Shown here: positions 28,191 through 36,876 of the stretch, in pieces
How positions within the stretch are numbered: position 1 is the first letter of the stretch
Layout: every line of letters begins with the position of its first letter
Source: Xanthomonas arboricola pv. populi
GTDB taxonomy: Bacteria > Pseudomonadota > Gammaproteobacteria > Xanthomonadales > Xanthomonadaceae
Direction of reading: 5' to 3'
Length of the DNA: 64,000 bases
Assembly: GCF_002939945.1 (NCBI RefSeq)
Contig: NZ_MDEB01000001.1
Span: 744,001-808,000, forward strand
Made by a program: the position numbers and the translations under genes
The notes under the pieces: model-generated
What the model saw: only the letters and a program-made list of their open reading frames with translations
Database searches by the model: none
Told to the model about the DNA's origin: nothing

Positions 28191-29546
28191 TCATGCCTGG
28201 TCGAAGGCGCGCAGCACGCCGCGCGCCTTGGCGCGGGTCTCGTCCAGTTCGCGCTGCGGATTCGAATCCACCACGATCCCGGCGCCGGTGCGGAAATGCA
28301 CCCGGTCCCCGGCCACCTCGGCGGTACGGATCAGGATGTTCAGATCCATGTCGCCGTCGCGATTGAGCCAGCCGAACGCGCCGGTGTAGGCGCCACGCGC
28401 GGTGCGTTCGAGCTCGGCGATGATCTGCATGCAGCGCACCTTCGGGCAACCGGTGATGGTGCCGCCGGGAAACACCGCGGCGATCGCCTCGCCCGGGGTG
28501 ACCTGCGCGCGCAGACGGCCGCGCACATTGCTGACGATATGGTGCACGTGCGCGTAGCTTTCCACGCCCATCAGCTCGTCCACTTCCACCGTCCCCGGCG
28601 CGCAGATGCGTCCCAGGTCGTTGCGTTCCAGGTCGATCAGCATGACGTGCTCGGCGCGCTCCTTCGGATGGCCGACCAGCTCGCGGATGCGCGCGGCATC
28701 GTCGTCGCCGGCAAAGCGTGCGCGGGTACCGGCGATCGGCCGCGTCTGCACCACATCGCCCTGCACCGACACCAGCCGCTCCGGCGAGGAACTCACCACC
28801 GCGCGGCCAGCCGCGACGAACAGGCCGGCAAACGGGGCAGGATTGGCCGCGCGCAGGCGTGCATGCAACGCCGCCGGATCGACCGCAGCGGCAAACGCGG
28901 CATGCCAGGCGCGCGAGATGTTGGCCTGGAACACATCGCCGGCACGCAGATAAGCGAGCACGCGCTCCACTGCATCGGTGAAACGCTCCGGCGCATCTTC
29001 TTCGACAGCCACAGGACCGACCCAGCTGGGCAACGGCGGCAGCGCGGCGCAGGCGGCGATATCCTCGACGATGCGAGTCAACAGATCGTCGCGGCCCGGC
29101 TCGGCCAGCGCGATGCAGCGGCCTTGCACCCGGTCGCGCAGCACCGCGGCAGGCGCGCGCAAGGCCAGTGCGCTCGGCAAGCCATCGCTGCGCGTGGGCA
29201 GCTGCAGAATCGGTTCGACCTGCGCGGCCAGCTCGTAATCCAGCAACACCGCCCAGCCGCCGCGAAATGGCCACGGGCTGCTCGCCGCGTGCGGCAGGCG
29301 CTCGGCCTGCCAGGCCGCATCCAGTGCCTGCAGAAATCCACCGTCCAGCACCCGTCCATTACCGTCGCGCGTGCGCCCGTCGCTGTCCAGCCGCAGGCTT
29401 GCGCCTTCTGCCAGCAGCAACACATCCCAGCGGCAGTGGGCGGTGCCGGAGGCAGTGGATTCGAGCAGTGCCGGATAGCGCTGCGGCGCCAGCCGATGCA
29501 GCGCCAGCAGGTCGATGTCTGCGTGCAGGGGTCTGGTGAGCGTCAT
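28191..29546 (-). CDS. pabB: Aminodeoxychorismate synthase component I
   Basis: From ATG 29546 the protein has 451 residues. The chorismate-binding domain shows SSSPERLV, TRPIAGTRAR, ERAEHVMLIDLERNDLGR, PGGTITGCPKVRCMQIIAELE and the C-terminal GAGIVVDSNPQRELDET. It makes aminodeoxychorismate for folate. The motif reads PIAGT instead of the PIKGT with catalytic lysine of E. coli PabB, a variant also known from Stenotrophomonas. Its place after fabF, where E. coli has pabC, supports a folate role rather than TrpE. Confidence 0.88.
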   Translation of the reverse strand: MTLTRPLHADIDLLALHRLAPQRYPALLESTASGTAHCRWDVLLLAEGASLRLDSDGRTRDGNGRVLDGGFLQALDAAWQAERLPHAASSPWPFRGGWAVLLDYELAAQVEPILQLPTRSDGLPSALALRAPAAVLRDRVQGRCIALAEPGRDDLLTRIVEDIAACAALPPLPSWVGPVAVEEDAPERFTDAVERVLAYLRAGDVFQANISRAWHAAFAAAVDPAALHARLRAANPAPFAGLFVAAGRAVVSSSPERLVSVQGDVVQTRPIAGTRARFAGDDDAARIRELVGHPKERAEHVMLIDLERNDLGRICAPGTVEVDELMGVESYAHVHHIVSNVRGRLRAQVTPGEAIAAVFPGGTITGCPKVRCMQIIAELERTARGAYTGAFGWLNRDGDMDLNILIRTAEVAGDRVHFRTGAGIVVDSNPQRELDETRAKARGVLRAFDQA

Positions 29547-29685
29547 CGGCCTGGTTGGGCGTGGGGTGCTAAGACGCGCCGCCCTGCGAGAGAGGCAGGG
29601 CACGCATGATGAGATGGATCAGGTCGTGGAGCGCAGCTCGGCCGCATACACGCGTCCTGCGCGGCGGCCGGAACCAGCGTCCGTC

Positions 29686-29715
29686 GTGTACCGCGAAGCA
29701 TTCTTCGCGGTACAC
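29686..29715. terminator. Perfect 13-bp hairpin between fabF and pabB
   Basis: GTGTACCGCGAAG and CTTCGCGGTACAC pair perfectly around a CATT loop, 14 bp after the fabF stop. No T-tract follows, so it may be an mRNA-stabilising or processing hairpin rather than a full terminator. Confidence 0.5.
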
Positions 29716-29728
29716 CAGCGCAGTGACG

Positions 29729-30964
29729 TCAGACGCGCTTGAACACCAGCGTGCCGTTGGTGCCGCCGAAGCCGAAGCCGTTGGACATCACCGCGTCCAC
29801 CTGCACCTCGCGCGCCACGTTCGGCACGTAATCCAGGTCGCAGCCTTCGCTGGGTTCTTCCAGATTGATGGTCGGCGGAATGATGCCGGTGTGCAGCGCC
29901 ATCACCGAGAAAATCGCTTCCACGCCGCCGGCCGCGCCAAGCAGATGGCCGGTCATCGACTTGGTCGAGCTGACCATGGTCTTGTAGGCATGGTCGCCCA
30001 GCGCACGCTTCATCGCCATCGTTTCGGCCAGATCGCCCAGCGGCGTGGAGGTGCCGTGCGCGTTGAGGTAGCCGATCTGCTCGGGATTGAGCTTGGCATC
30101 GCGCATGGCCGCAACCATGCTGCGCGCCGCGCCCTCGCCGTCTTCGCTGGGCGCGGTCATGTGGAAGGCATCGGAGCTGGCGCCGAAGCCGACCAGTTCT
30201 GCATAGATGCGCGCGCCACGCGCCTTGGCGTGTTCGTACTCTTCCAGCACCAGCACGCCGGCACCGTCGCCCAGCACGAAACCGTCGCGCTGCTTGTCCC
30301 ACGGACGCGAGGCGCCGGTCGGGTCGTCGTTGCGGGTGGACATGGCCTTCATCGCGCAGAAGCCGCCCACCGAACTCGGCGAGGAGCCGCGCTCGGCGCC
30401 GCCGGCCAGCATCACGTCGGCATCGCCATGCTGGATCATGCGCATCGCGGTGCCGATCGAATGGTTGGAGGTGGCGCAGGCCGATACCGCCGAGAAGGTC
30501 GGGCCTTTCAAGCCCTTGATCAGGCTGACCTGGCCCGGCAGCATGTTGATGATGGTGCTGGGCACATAGAACGGCGAAATCTTGCGTGCGCCGCCCTCGT
30601 GGAATTTGATGGTCTGCTCTTCGATACCGAGCAGCCCGCCGATGCCGGAGCCGAGAATGGCGCCAACGCGTTCGGCATTGCTTTCGTCGATTTCCAGGCC
30701 GGAATCGTCCAGCGCCATGAACGAGGCGCCGACACCGTAATGGATGAACGAATCCATCTTCTTGACGTCCTTGGCGGACACAAAAAGCGTGGGATCGAAA
30801 TTCTTGATCTCGCCGGCGATCTTGGTGGTGAACTGCGAGGCATCGATCTGCGTGATCGGGCCGATGCCTGAGCGCCCGTGGATGATTCCATCCCAGCTGG
30901 TGGCCAGATCATTGCCCAGCGGCGACACCATGCCCATGCCGGTAACGACAACACGACGACTCAT
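29729..30964 (-). CDS. fabF: Beta-ketoacyl-ACP synthase II FabF
   Basis: From ATG 30964 (AGGAGAT upstream) the protein has 411 residues. The Cys-His-His triad is visible in VSACATSNHSIG, NAHGTSTPLGD and TGHLLGAAGG. FabF elongates acyl-ACP with malonyl-ACP in fatty acid synthesis. The N terminus SRRVVVTGMGMVSPLGND is typical and shows that the in-frame codons upstream are not used. It follows acpP by 140 bp in the fab cluster. Confidence 0.96.
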   Translation of the reverse strand: MSRRVVVTGMGMVSPLGNDLATSWDGIIHGRSGIGPITQIDASQFTTKIAGEIKNFDPTLFVSAKDVKKMDSFIHYGVGASFMALDDSGLEIDESNAERVGAILGSGIGGLLGIEEQTIKFHEGGARKISPFYVPSTIINMLPGQVSLIKGLKGPTFSAVSACATSNHSIGTAMRMIQHGDADVMLAGGAERGSSPSSVGGFCAMKAMSTRNDDPTGASRPWDKQRDGFVLGDGAGVLVLEEYEHAKARGARIYAELVGFGASSDAFHMTAPSEDGEGAARSMVAAMRDAKLNPEQIGYLNAHGTSTPLGDLAETMAMKRALGDHAYKTMVSSTKSMTGHLLGAAGGVEAIFSVMALHTGIIPPTINLEEPSEGCDLDYVPNVAREVQVDAVMSNGFGFGGTNGTLVFKRV

Positions 30965-31104
30965 TGCAGATCTCCTCACCACGGAACGGACGGTGCTTGC
31001 GGTTTGCGATTGACGCTGAAAAACACAGGGCCGCATCAGCGGCCCCATGGAATGTCTGACGCAGCAGCGGCTTGACGCACGCCACCGCCGTCAGGAACAA
31101 CGCA

Positions 31105-31344
31105 TCAGCTCTTGACGTGAGCCTTGACGTAGTCGATCGCCTGCTGGACCGAGGTGATCTTCTCGGCCTCTTCGTCCGGGATCTCGCACTCGAACTCTTC
31201 TTCCAGCGCCATCACCAGCTCGACGGTGTCCAGCGAGTCGGCACCCAGGTCATCGACGAACGATGCGCTGGTGGTGACTTCCTCTTCCTTGACGCCGAGT
31301 TGTTCGACGACGATTTTCTTGACGCGTTCTTCGATGGTGCTCAT
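31105..31344 (-). CDS. acpP: Acyl carrier protein
   Basis: The 79-residue acidic protein contains [21 protein letters not shown], with Ser of DSL (residue 37 or so) as the phosphopantetheine attachment site. It carries acyl chains for the neighbouring Fab enzymes. The start at ATG 31344 gives the standard [12 protein letters not shown] terminus. A terminator hairpin lies between fabG and this gene, which would allow separate, stronger expression of acpP. Confidence 0.97.
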   Translation of the reverse strand: MSTIEERVKKIVVEQLGVKEEEVTTSASFVDDLGADSLDTVELVMALEEEFECEIPDEEAEKITSVQQAIDYVKAHVKS

Positions 31345-31379
31345 TGGGGATATCGCTCCAGATGGAGTAGTGGTGGTAC

Positions 31380-31408
31380 GAAAAAAACGCCATCGCCTCT
31401 GCGATGGC
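31380..31408 (-). terminator. Rho-independent terminator between fabG and acpP
   Basis: On the minus strand GCCATCGC / GCGATGGC with a 4-nt loop is followed by GTTTTTTT. It lies 90 bp after the fabG stop and 36 bp before the acpP start, so it probably ends or attenuates the upstream transcript and implies a promoter close to acpP. Confidence 0.8.
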
Positions 31409-31500
31409 CGCGTTGGATAGTGTAGTGGAAGCGACCGGGCCTTGCATTGCATCACAACTCCCGGCCGATCAGCCACTTAGCGCCTCCCGGCGCCGCACGC

Positions 31501-32244
31501 TCACGGCATGTACATGCCGCCGTTGACGTGCAGGGTCTCACCGGTGATGTAACGGGCGCTCGGGCCGGCCAGGAACGCCACCGCGTTGGCGATGTCTTCC
31601 GGCTGGCCCAGGTGGCCCAGCGCGATCTGCTGTAGCAAGGCTGTCTTGGCCTCGTCCGGCAGCGCCTTGGTCATGTCGGTATCGATGAAGCCGGGCGCCA
31701 CCACATTCACGGTCACCCCGCGCGAGCCGATTTCCTTGGCCAGCGACTTGGAGAACGCGATGATGCCGGCCTTGGCCGCGGCATAGTTGGTCTGGCCGGG
31801 GTTGCCGGTCACGCCCACCACCGAGGCGATGTTGACGATGCGGCCCTTGCGCGCCTTCATCATGCCGCGCATCACCGCCTTGGAGGTGCGGAACACGCTG
31901 GTCAGATTGGTGTCGATGATCGCCTGCCAGTCGTCGTCCTTCATCCGCATCAACAGGTTGTCGCGGGTGATGCCGGCGTTGTTGACCAGGATCGAGATCG
32001 CGCCGAATTCCTTGCCGATCGCATCGATCAGGCCATCGACCGCCGCAGCGTCGGTGACGTCGAGCTCACGGCCGTGGCCGCCCTGGGCGGCCAGGCGCTC
32101 GCCGATCGCCGCAGCGCCGGAGGCCGAGGTCGCGGTACCGATCACGGTGGCGCCCTGGGCGGCCAGCGTAGCGGCGATGGCCGCGCCGATCCCGCGACTG
32201 GCACCGGTGACGAGGGCGATCTCGCCCTGCAGAGGCTTGCTCAT
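31501..32244 (-). CDS. fabG: 3-oxoacyl-ACP reductase FabG
   Basis: The 247-residue short-chain dehydrogenase shows VTGASRGIG for NADPH, NNAGITRDNLLMRM, and the catalytic set with Ser in NIASVVG and Tyr-Lys in NYAAAK. It reduces beta-ketoacyl-ACP. Length and neighbours (fabD before, acpP after) are those of the standard fab cluster. Confidence 0.96.
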   Translation of the reverse strand: MSKPLQGEIALVTGASRGIGAAIAATLAAQGATVIGTATSASGAAAIGERLAAQGGHGRELDVTDAAAVDGLIDAIGKEFGAISILVNNAGITRDNLLMRMKDDDWQAIIDTNLTSVFRTSKAVMRGMMKARKGRIVNIASVVGVTGNPGQTNYAAAKAGIIAFSKSLAKEIGSRGVTVNVVAPGFIDTDMTKALPDEAKTALLQQIALGHLGQPEDIANAVAFLAGPSARYITGETLHVNGGMYMP

Positions 32245-32326
32245 GAATGCTGTTCCTCGAGTGGGAAGCGCGCGACCGCAGCCGCGAACGGTGAGGGCTG
32301 CCGACAGGGCCGGCAGGTGCGTCGAA

Positions 32327-33271
32327 TCAGTGCGTCCACGCCTCGAGCGCGCCGGCGTAATCGGCAGGCGTGGCCAGCGGACGGGCGTCCAGGCTCTTGT
32401 CGATGCGCTTGATCAGCCCGCTCAGCACCTTGCCCGGGCCGCATTCGGCGATCCGGGTGATGCCCTGGGCGGCCAGCGTCTGCACGCAGCCGGTCCACTG
32501 CACCGGCAGATAGAGCTGCTCGGCCAGCGCCTGGCGAATCGCCTCGCTGCCGGTGTGCACGCGCGCATCGACGTTCTGCACCACCGGAATCTGCGGGGCA
32601 TGCCAGCTCAGACCGGCCATCGCTTCGGCGAGCCGGTTGGCCGCATCGCGCATCAACGGGGTGTGCGAGGGCACGCTCACCGCCAGCTTGACCGCCTTGC
32701 GCACGCCGCGCTCGGCCAGCAAGGCCAGCGCGCGATCCACCGCCGCCGCATCGCCACCGATCACGATCTGACCGGGCGAATTGAAATTGGCCGGCACCAC
32801 CACCTGGCTGCCTGCCGCCTCGGCACAGATCTCCTGCACCAGCGCATCCTCGGCGCCCAGCACCGCCGCCATCGCGCCGACACCGGCCGGCGCGGCGGCC
32901 TGCATGAACTGCCCGCGCAGCCGGACCAGGTGCGCACCCTCGTGCAGCGACAGGGCGCCGGAAGCGACCAGCGCGGTGTATTCGCCCAGGCTGTGCCCGG
33001 CCAGGACCGCCGGGCGCTGCCCGCGCTGCGCATTCCACAGCCGCCACACCGCCACGCCGGCTGCCAGCAAGGCCGGCTGGGTGTACTCGGTGCGGTTGAG
33101 CATCTCTTCAGGGCCGCCCTGGGACAGGGCCCACAGGTCGACGCCGGCGCCTTCGGAGGCTTCGGCGAAGGTTTCGCGGATCTGCGGATGCAGCTCGGAC
33201 AGTTCGGCCAGCATGCCCAAGGACTGCGAGCCCTGGCCGGGAAACACGAAGGCTAGAGTGGATTCGGTCAC
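32327..33271 (-). CDS. fabD: Malonyl-CoA:ACP transacylase FabD
   Basis: The start is GTG at 33271, giving 314 residues with the N terminus TESTLAFVFPGQGSQSLGM. The active-site serine is in LAGHSLGEYTALV and the histidine in VPSHTPLM. The enzyme loads malonyl groups onto ACP. Its GTG overlaps the stop of the upstream kinase-like frame by 4 bp (GTGA), so translation may be coupled to that damaged gene. ATG codons further upstream would place the start inside that gene. Confidence 0.94.
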   Translation of the reverse strand: MTESTLAFVFPGQGSQSLGMLAELSELHPQIRETFAEASEGAGVDLWALSQGGPEEMLNRTEYTQPALLAAGVAVWRLWNAQRGQRPAVLAGHSLGEYTALVASGALSLHEGAHLVRLRGQFMQAAAPAGVGAMAAVLGAEDALVQEICAEAAGSQVVVPANFNSPGQIVIGGDAAAVDRALALLAERGVRKAVKLAVSVPSHTPLMRDAANRLAEAMAGLSWHAPQIPVVQNVDARVHTGSEAIRQALAEQLYLPVQWTGCVQTLAAQGITRIAECGPGKVLSGLIKRIDKSLDARPLATPADYAGALEAWTH

Positions 33272-34177
33272 GCGTTGCTGCCTACAAAAATCGAGCCGGG
33301 ATGATACGTGCGAAATCGCCCCGGCGTCTGTACTGCCGCGTATGCAAGGCCCGGCCAACGCGACCGCCGGCACACTTGCAGCAAGGCGTTGAGCAGATCC
33401 ATTTCGCCATCGGCGCGCCAGTCCACGCACATCAGCAGCACCAGCACCACGGCCAGGGAGGTTGCCGCGTGGATGACAAAGATGGCGCGTACCAGCGCCC
33501 CGGCAGAGCGCCCCAGGCGACCGGTGAGCTGCGCAAACCGCTGCAATCGCCCGGTCACCACGTGCGCATGCGCCGCCACCGACGGGCCGGCCGCATCGAA
33601 GGCGCGCGTCATCAACCGCTGCAGCACCTCACCGCGGTCGCGGTAGTCCTTGACCACGCCGTAGCCGAACACCAGCCAGTCGCGCGCCTGGGCCTGCGCC
33701 AGGTCCATCACTTCCAGCGGGTCTTCTTCGAAATCGATGAAGCCGACCGCCTGCCCGTCGAAGCGCATGTTGCGCGGAGGCGGCTGGCCGAAATACGCGC
33801 CAGCGCGATGGGCATCGGCAATGGCGGCCACCGCCAGCGCGATCAGGCGGTCGCGCGCATCGGCCTCGCGCAGGCAGCTGGCAAAGGAGCGGCCGTTGTC
33901 ACTGAGCACCAGGGCTGCCTGCCCACAACCGACCACGCGCGGCACATTGACCGCTTGCGCCTGCAGTTCGCCGAGCCGGCGCGCTTCCAGATCGCGCGGC
34001 CTCGCCACCACGGTGCGGCGGACGCAAGGCGTCCAGGCCCCAGCGGCGGGCGACGAAGTCGAGTGCTCCGAGCGGTGCCGCCCGGTTGTCGCGGCGGCAC
34101 CGCTTCAGCCAGACGCGCCGTCCGGCGATGACGATGGGCTCTGCCAAAACGGGTTCGTCCCTGACGCTGTCAGGCAT
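33268..34177 (-). pseudogene. Kinase-like membrane protein, frameshifted
   Basis: The N-terminal frame from ATG 34177 (RVWLKR with a likely ATP-site lysine, then DFVARRWGLDALRPPHRGG) stops making sense near 34000, where the sequence continues in the next frame as RDLEARRLGELQAQAVNVPRVVG. One extra base in the GCCGCGCG run at about 33990-34003, or two missing bases, explains this. The second part contains GAYFGQPPPRNMRF and GFIDFEEDP, a catalytic-loop and metal-site pattern of small kinase-fold phosphotransferases, then two hydrophobic segments. The substrate is unknown. It lies between fabH and fabD and overlaps fabD by 4 bp. A sequencing error is possible. Confidence 0.7.
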
Positions 34178-34207
34178 CGGCGGCGGACGCGGCGGCGCCT
34201 GCGGAAC

Positions 34208-35185
34208 TCAGTAGCGCAGCAGCGCCGAGCCCCAGGTAAAGCCACCACCGAACGCTTCCAGCAGCAGCAATTGACCGCGCTGCACGCGGCCGGAGCGAAC
34301 CGCTTCGTCCAGCGCCAGCGGCACCGAGGCCGAGGAGGTATTGCCGTGGCGATCCACGGTGACGACCACCTGTTCCATCGGCAGATCCAACCGCTTGGCG
34401 GTGGCTTCGATGATGCGCAGATTGGCCTGATGCGGGATCAGCCAGTCCAGGTCGCGCTTGTCGTAACCATTGGCGGCCAGGGCCTCGTCGACCACCGAAT
34501 CCAGCGCCTTGACCGCGTACTTGAACACGTCGTTGCCCTTCATCAGCAACGCGCCACCACCGTTCTTGCCTTCGCCGAAGCCCACCGACACGCCGACCGG
34601 ATCCCACAGCAGCTCCTTCTTGCTGCCATCGGCATGCAGATGGGTGCTGAGGATGCCGGTTTCTTCATCGGCCTTGAGCACGACCGCGCCAGCGCCATCG
34701 CCGAACAGCACGCAGGTAGTGCGGTCGGTCCAGTCGACGATGCGGGTCAGGGTCTCTGCGCCCACCACCAGGACGGTCTTGGCGTCGCCGCTGCGCACGA
34801 ACTTGTCGGCCACGCTGAGCGCGTAGACAAAGCCCGAGCAGGCGGCGTTGACGTCCATCGCGCCGCACCCGACATTGCCCAGCCGCGCCTGCAACAGGCA
34901 GGCAGTGGACGGGAAGATCAGGTCCGGAGTGGTGGTGCCGACGACGATCAGATCGAGCTCGTCGGCGGTGACACCGGCCGCTTCCATCGCCTTCAGCGAG
35001 GCGAAATACGCCAGATCGCTGGTGGTCTGGTCGTCGGCGACGATGTGACGCTCACGGATGCCAGTGCGCGAGAAGATCCATTCATCGCTGGTGTCGACGA
35101 TCTTGGACATGTCGTCGTTGGTCAACACCTTTTCGGGCAAATAGCTACCCGTGCCCGCGATTCTGGAATAGATCCGCTTGCTCAT
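34208..35185 (-). CDS. fabH: Beta-ketoacyl-ACP synthase III FabH
   Basis: The 325-residue protein has the FabH triad: Cys in [13 protein letters not shown], His in [11 protein letters not shown], and Asn in [10 protein letters not shown]. It starts fatty acid synthesis by condensing acyl-CoA with malonyl-ACP. Length is typical. It follows rpmF by 90 bp; plsX, which commonly stands between rpmF and fabH, is absent. Confidence 0.96.
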   Translation of the reverse strand: MSKRIYSRIAGTGSYLPEKVLTNDDMSKIVDTSDEWIFSRTGIRERHIVADDQTTSDLAYFASLKAMEAAGVTADELDLIVVGTTTPDLIFPSTACLLQARLGNVGCGAMDVNAACSGFVYALSVADKFVRSGDAKTVLVVGAETLTRIVDWTDRTTCVLFGDGAGAVVLKADEETGILSTHLHADGSKKELLWDPVGVSVGFGEGKNGGGALLMKGNDVFKYAVKALDSVVDEALAANGYDKRDLDWLIPHQANLRIIEATAKRLDLPMEQVVVTVDRHGNTSSASVPLALDEAVRSGRVQRGQLLLLEAFGGGFTWGSALLRY

Positions 35186-35275
35186 ACTGTTCCCTGTTGC
35201 AAGAGCCGCGGTGATCGGCGGCTCCGGAAGAAGCGAGGGTCACCCGGCGGCGTCGAACGCACCGGGTGCCACGAA

Positions 35276-35470
35276 TCAATCTTCTTGGACGGCCGACGAC
35301 TTGGTCGCAATCACCTTCTTGCCGCGGTAGTAACCGTCGGCGGTGATGTGGTGGCGCAGATGGATCTCGCCGCTGGTCGGATCGGTCGACAGCTGCTTGG
35401 CGGTCAGGGCATCGTGCGAACGACGCTGGCCGCGACGCGACGGGGTAACTCGGGATTTCTGCACAGCCAT
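35276..35470 (-). CDS. rpmF: 50S ribosomal protein L32
   Basis: From ATG 35470 the protein has 64 residues: [21 protein letters not shown] is the conserved L32 N terminus, followed by the [18 protein letters not shown] segment. It has no zinc-binding cysteine pairs. It follows yceD by 97 bp, as in most proteobacteria, where the two are co-transcribed ahead of fatty acid genes. Confidence 0.96.
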
Positions 35471-35567
35471 GGGATTGCTCCAACTTAAGTTCGATAACTT
35501 GTCTGTCGAGTCGAACAGGACGCTTGACGCCCGCGCCGACCTGTCTTTCCGCCCTTCACAGCGGCGG

Positions 35568-36077
35568 TTACTGTTTTTTGAACGCTGCCAGCGCCGCGAA
35601 CGGACTGGCCTTGTCTTGCTCTTCCTGGGTCGGAACCCACTCGGCCTCGACGGCCTCGCTGCCCGGCGCCATCGGCACCACCGGGATCGACAGGACCAGC
35701 TCGTCCTCGACCAGATCTGCGGCCCGCAGCATGCCATCTTCCGGCACCAGCAAGGCCTCGTACTCGGCCGGCAACGCCGCTTCGTCGGCTTCGTCACGGA
35801 TCAAACCAAGACGTTGTCTGATTTGCACCGGATACAGAAAGCGCTTCAGGCTACGCTGGCAGGCTAGCGGAAGCTCGACATCCACGCTGAGTTCGACGTA
35901 GGCGACCTTCAACAGGTCGTCGTGATCGAATTGGAGCGAATAGACGCACTCGCCCTCGGTATCGACCAGGCTGCCTTGCAGGCGGGTCATCGCAGACAGC
36001 GGGATGCGGCCATCGAAGCGCCTGCGCGCTGCGACCATCCGCCAAGCATCCAGCATTTCGGGTACGTTCGCGGACAT
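35568..36077 (-). CDS. yceD: YceD/DUF177 family protein
   Basis: From ATG 36077 the protein has 169 residues ([22 protein letters not shown]). It carries the DUF177 pattern, with the conserved cysteine in [16 protein letters not shown] and an acidic C-terminal half ([15 protein letters not shown]). The family is linked with 23S rRNA maturation and rpmF. The longer frame to 36116 lacks support. It is divergent from maf. Confidence 0.9.
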   Translation of the reverse strand: MSANVPEMLDAWRMVAARRRFDGRIPLSAMTRLQGSLVDTEGECVYSLQFDHDDLLKVAYVELSVDVELPLACQRSLKRFLYPVQIRQRLGLIRDEADEAALPAEYEALLVPEDGMLRAADLVEDELVLSIPVVPMAPGSEAVEAEWVPTQEEQDKASPFAALAAFKKQ

Positions 36078-36187
36078 AAGCCGCAGAATGTTAAAGATCC
36101 GCCGACGCCCTGTCAAATGCCCCTATTCACGCTCCTCGCATCGCGCCAAGGCTGGCAGACTCCCCTGCCCGTCCTGCGCAGCGCCTC

Positions 36188-36763
36188 ATGATGCCACGCC
36201 TGATTCTTGCCTCCACCTCTGTCTATCGGCGCGAGCTGCTCGGCCGGCTGCAACTGGACTTCAGCACCGCCAGGCCGGAGGTCGATGAGCAGGGACAACC
36301 TGGGGAGGCCCCGGACGCGCTGGCCAGCCGGCTGGCTGCCGAAAAGGCGGCGGCGGTGGCTGCGCACGCGCCCGACGCCTGGGTGATCGGTTCGGATCAG
36401 GTCGCCGACCTGGACGGCCAGACCTTGGGCAAACCGGGCTCGCTGGAACGGGCGCATGCGCAACTGACTGCGATGTCCGGCCGCGTGGTGCGCTTTCATA
36501 CGGCGGTGAGCCTGGTCGGCCCTGGCCGCACAGCGCACGCGCTGGACCTGACCGAGGTGCAGTTGCGCCCGCTGACGCCAGCCGCGATCGACCGCTACCT
36601 GGCCGCCGAGCCAGCGCTGGATTGCGCAGGCAGCTTCAAGTGCGAAGGCTTCGGGATCAGCCTGTTCGACGCCATCCGCTCGCAGGACCCCACCGCCCTG
36701 GTCGGCCTGCCGCTGATCGCGCTGGCACGCCTGCTGCGGCAGGCGGGGTTCGAGATTCCGTAA
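36188..36763 (+). CDS. Maf/YceF-type nucleotide pyrophosphatase
   Basis: The 191-residue protein shows the Maf motifs LILASTSVYRRELLGRL, VIGSDQVADLDGQTLGKP, and CAGSFKCEGFGISLF near the end. It belongs to the YceF subgroup, which hydrolyses 7-methyl-GTP and may remove modified nucleotides. ATG 36188 is followed directly by another ATG at 36191. It faces the yceD-rpmF-fab cluster divergently, the usual position of yceF. Confidence 0.9.
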   Translation: MMPRLILASTSVYRRELLGRLQLDFSTARPEVDEQGQPGEAPDALASRLAAEKAAAVAAHAPDAWVIGSDQVADLDGQTLGKPGSLERAHAQLTAMSGRVVRFHTAVSLVGPGRTAHALDLTEVQLRPLTPAAIDRYLAAEPALDCAGSFKCEGFGISLFDAIRSQDPTALVGLPLIALARLLRQAGFEIP

Positions 36764-36821
36764 GAGCTGCGGTGCGGCCAAGCGTGGAGGCCGCGCACGG
36801 AAAGATCGGGCACGAGCAAAA

Positions 36822-36840
36822 ATCCCCAATCCCCAATCCC
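36822..36840. repeat. Short GATTGGG/CCCAATC heptamer array
   Basis: Three near-identical heptamers (ATCCCCA/ATCCCCA/ATCCC) lie between maf and the next stop. They resemble one arm of the larger GGGAATC elements at 46447-46563 and 47169-47253. Confidence 0.55.
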
Positions 36841-36876
36841 GGCACCCTGGCAGGCGAATTCTGGCCGCACGCAGCC

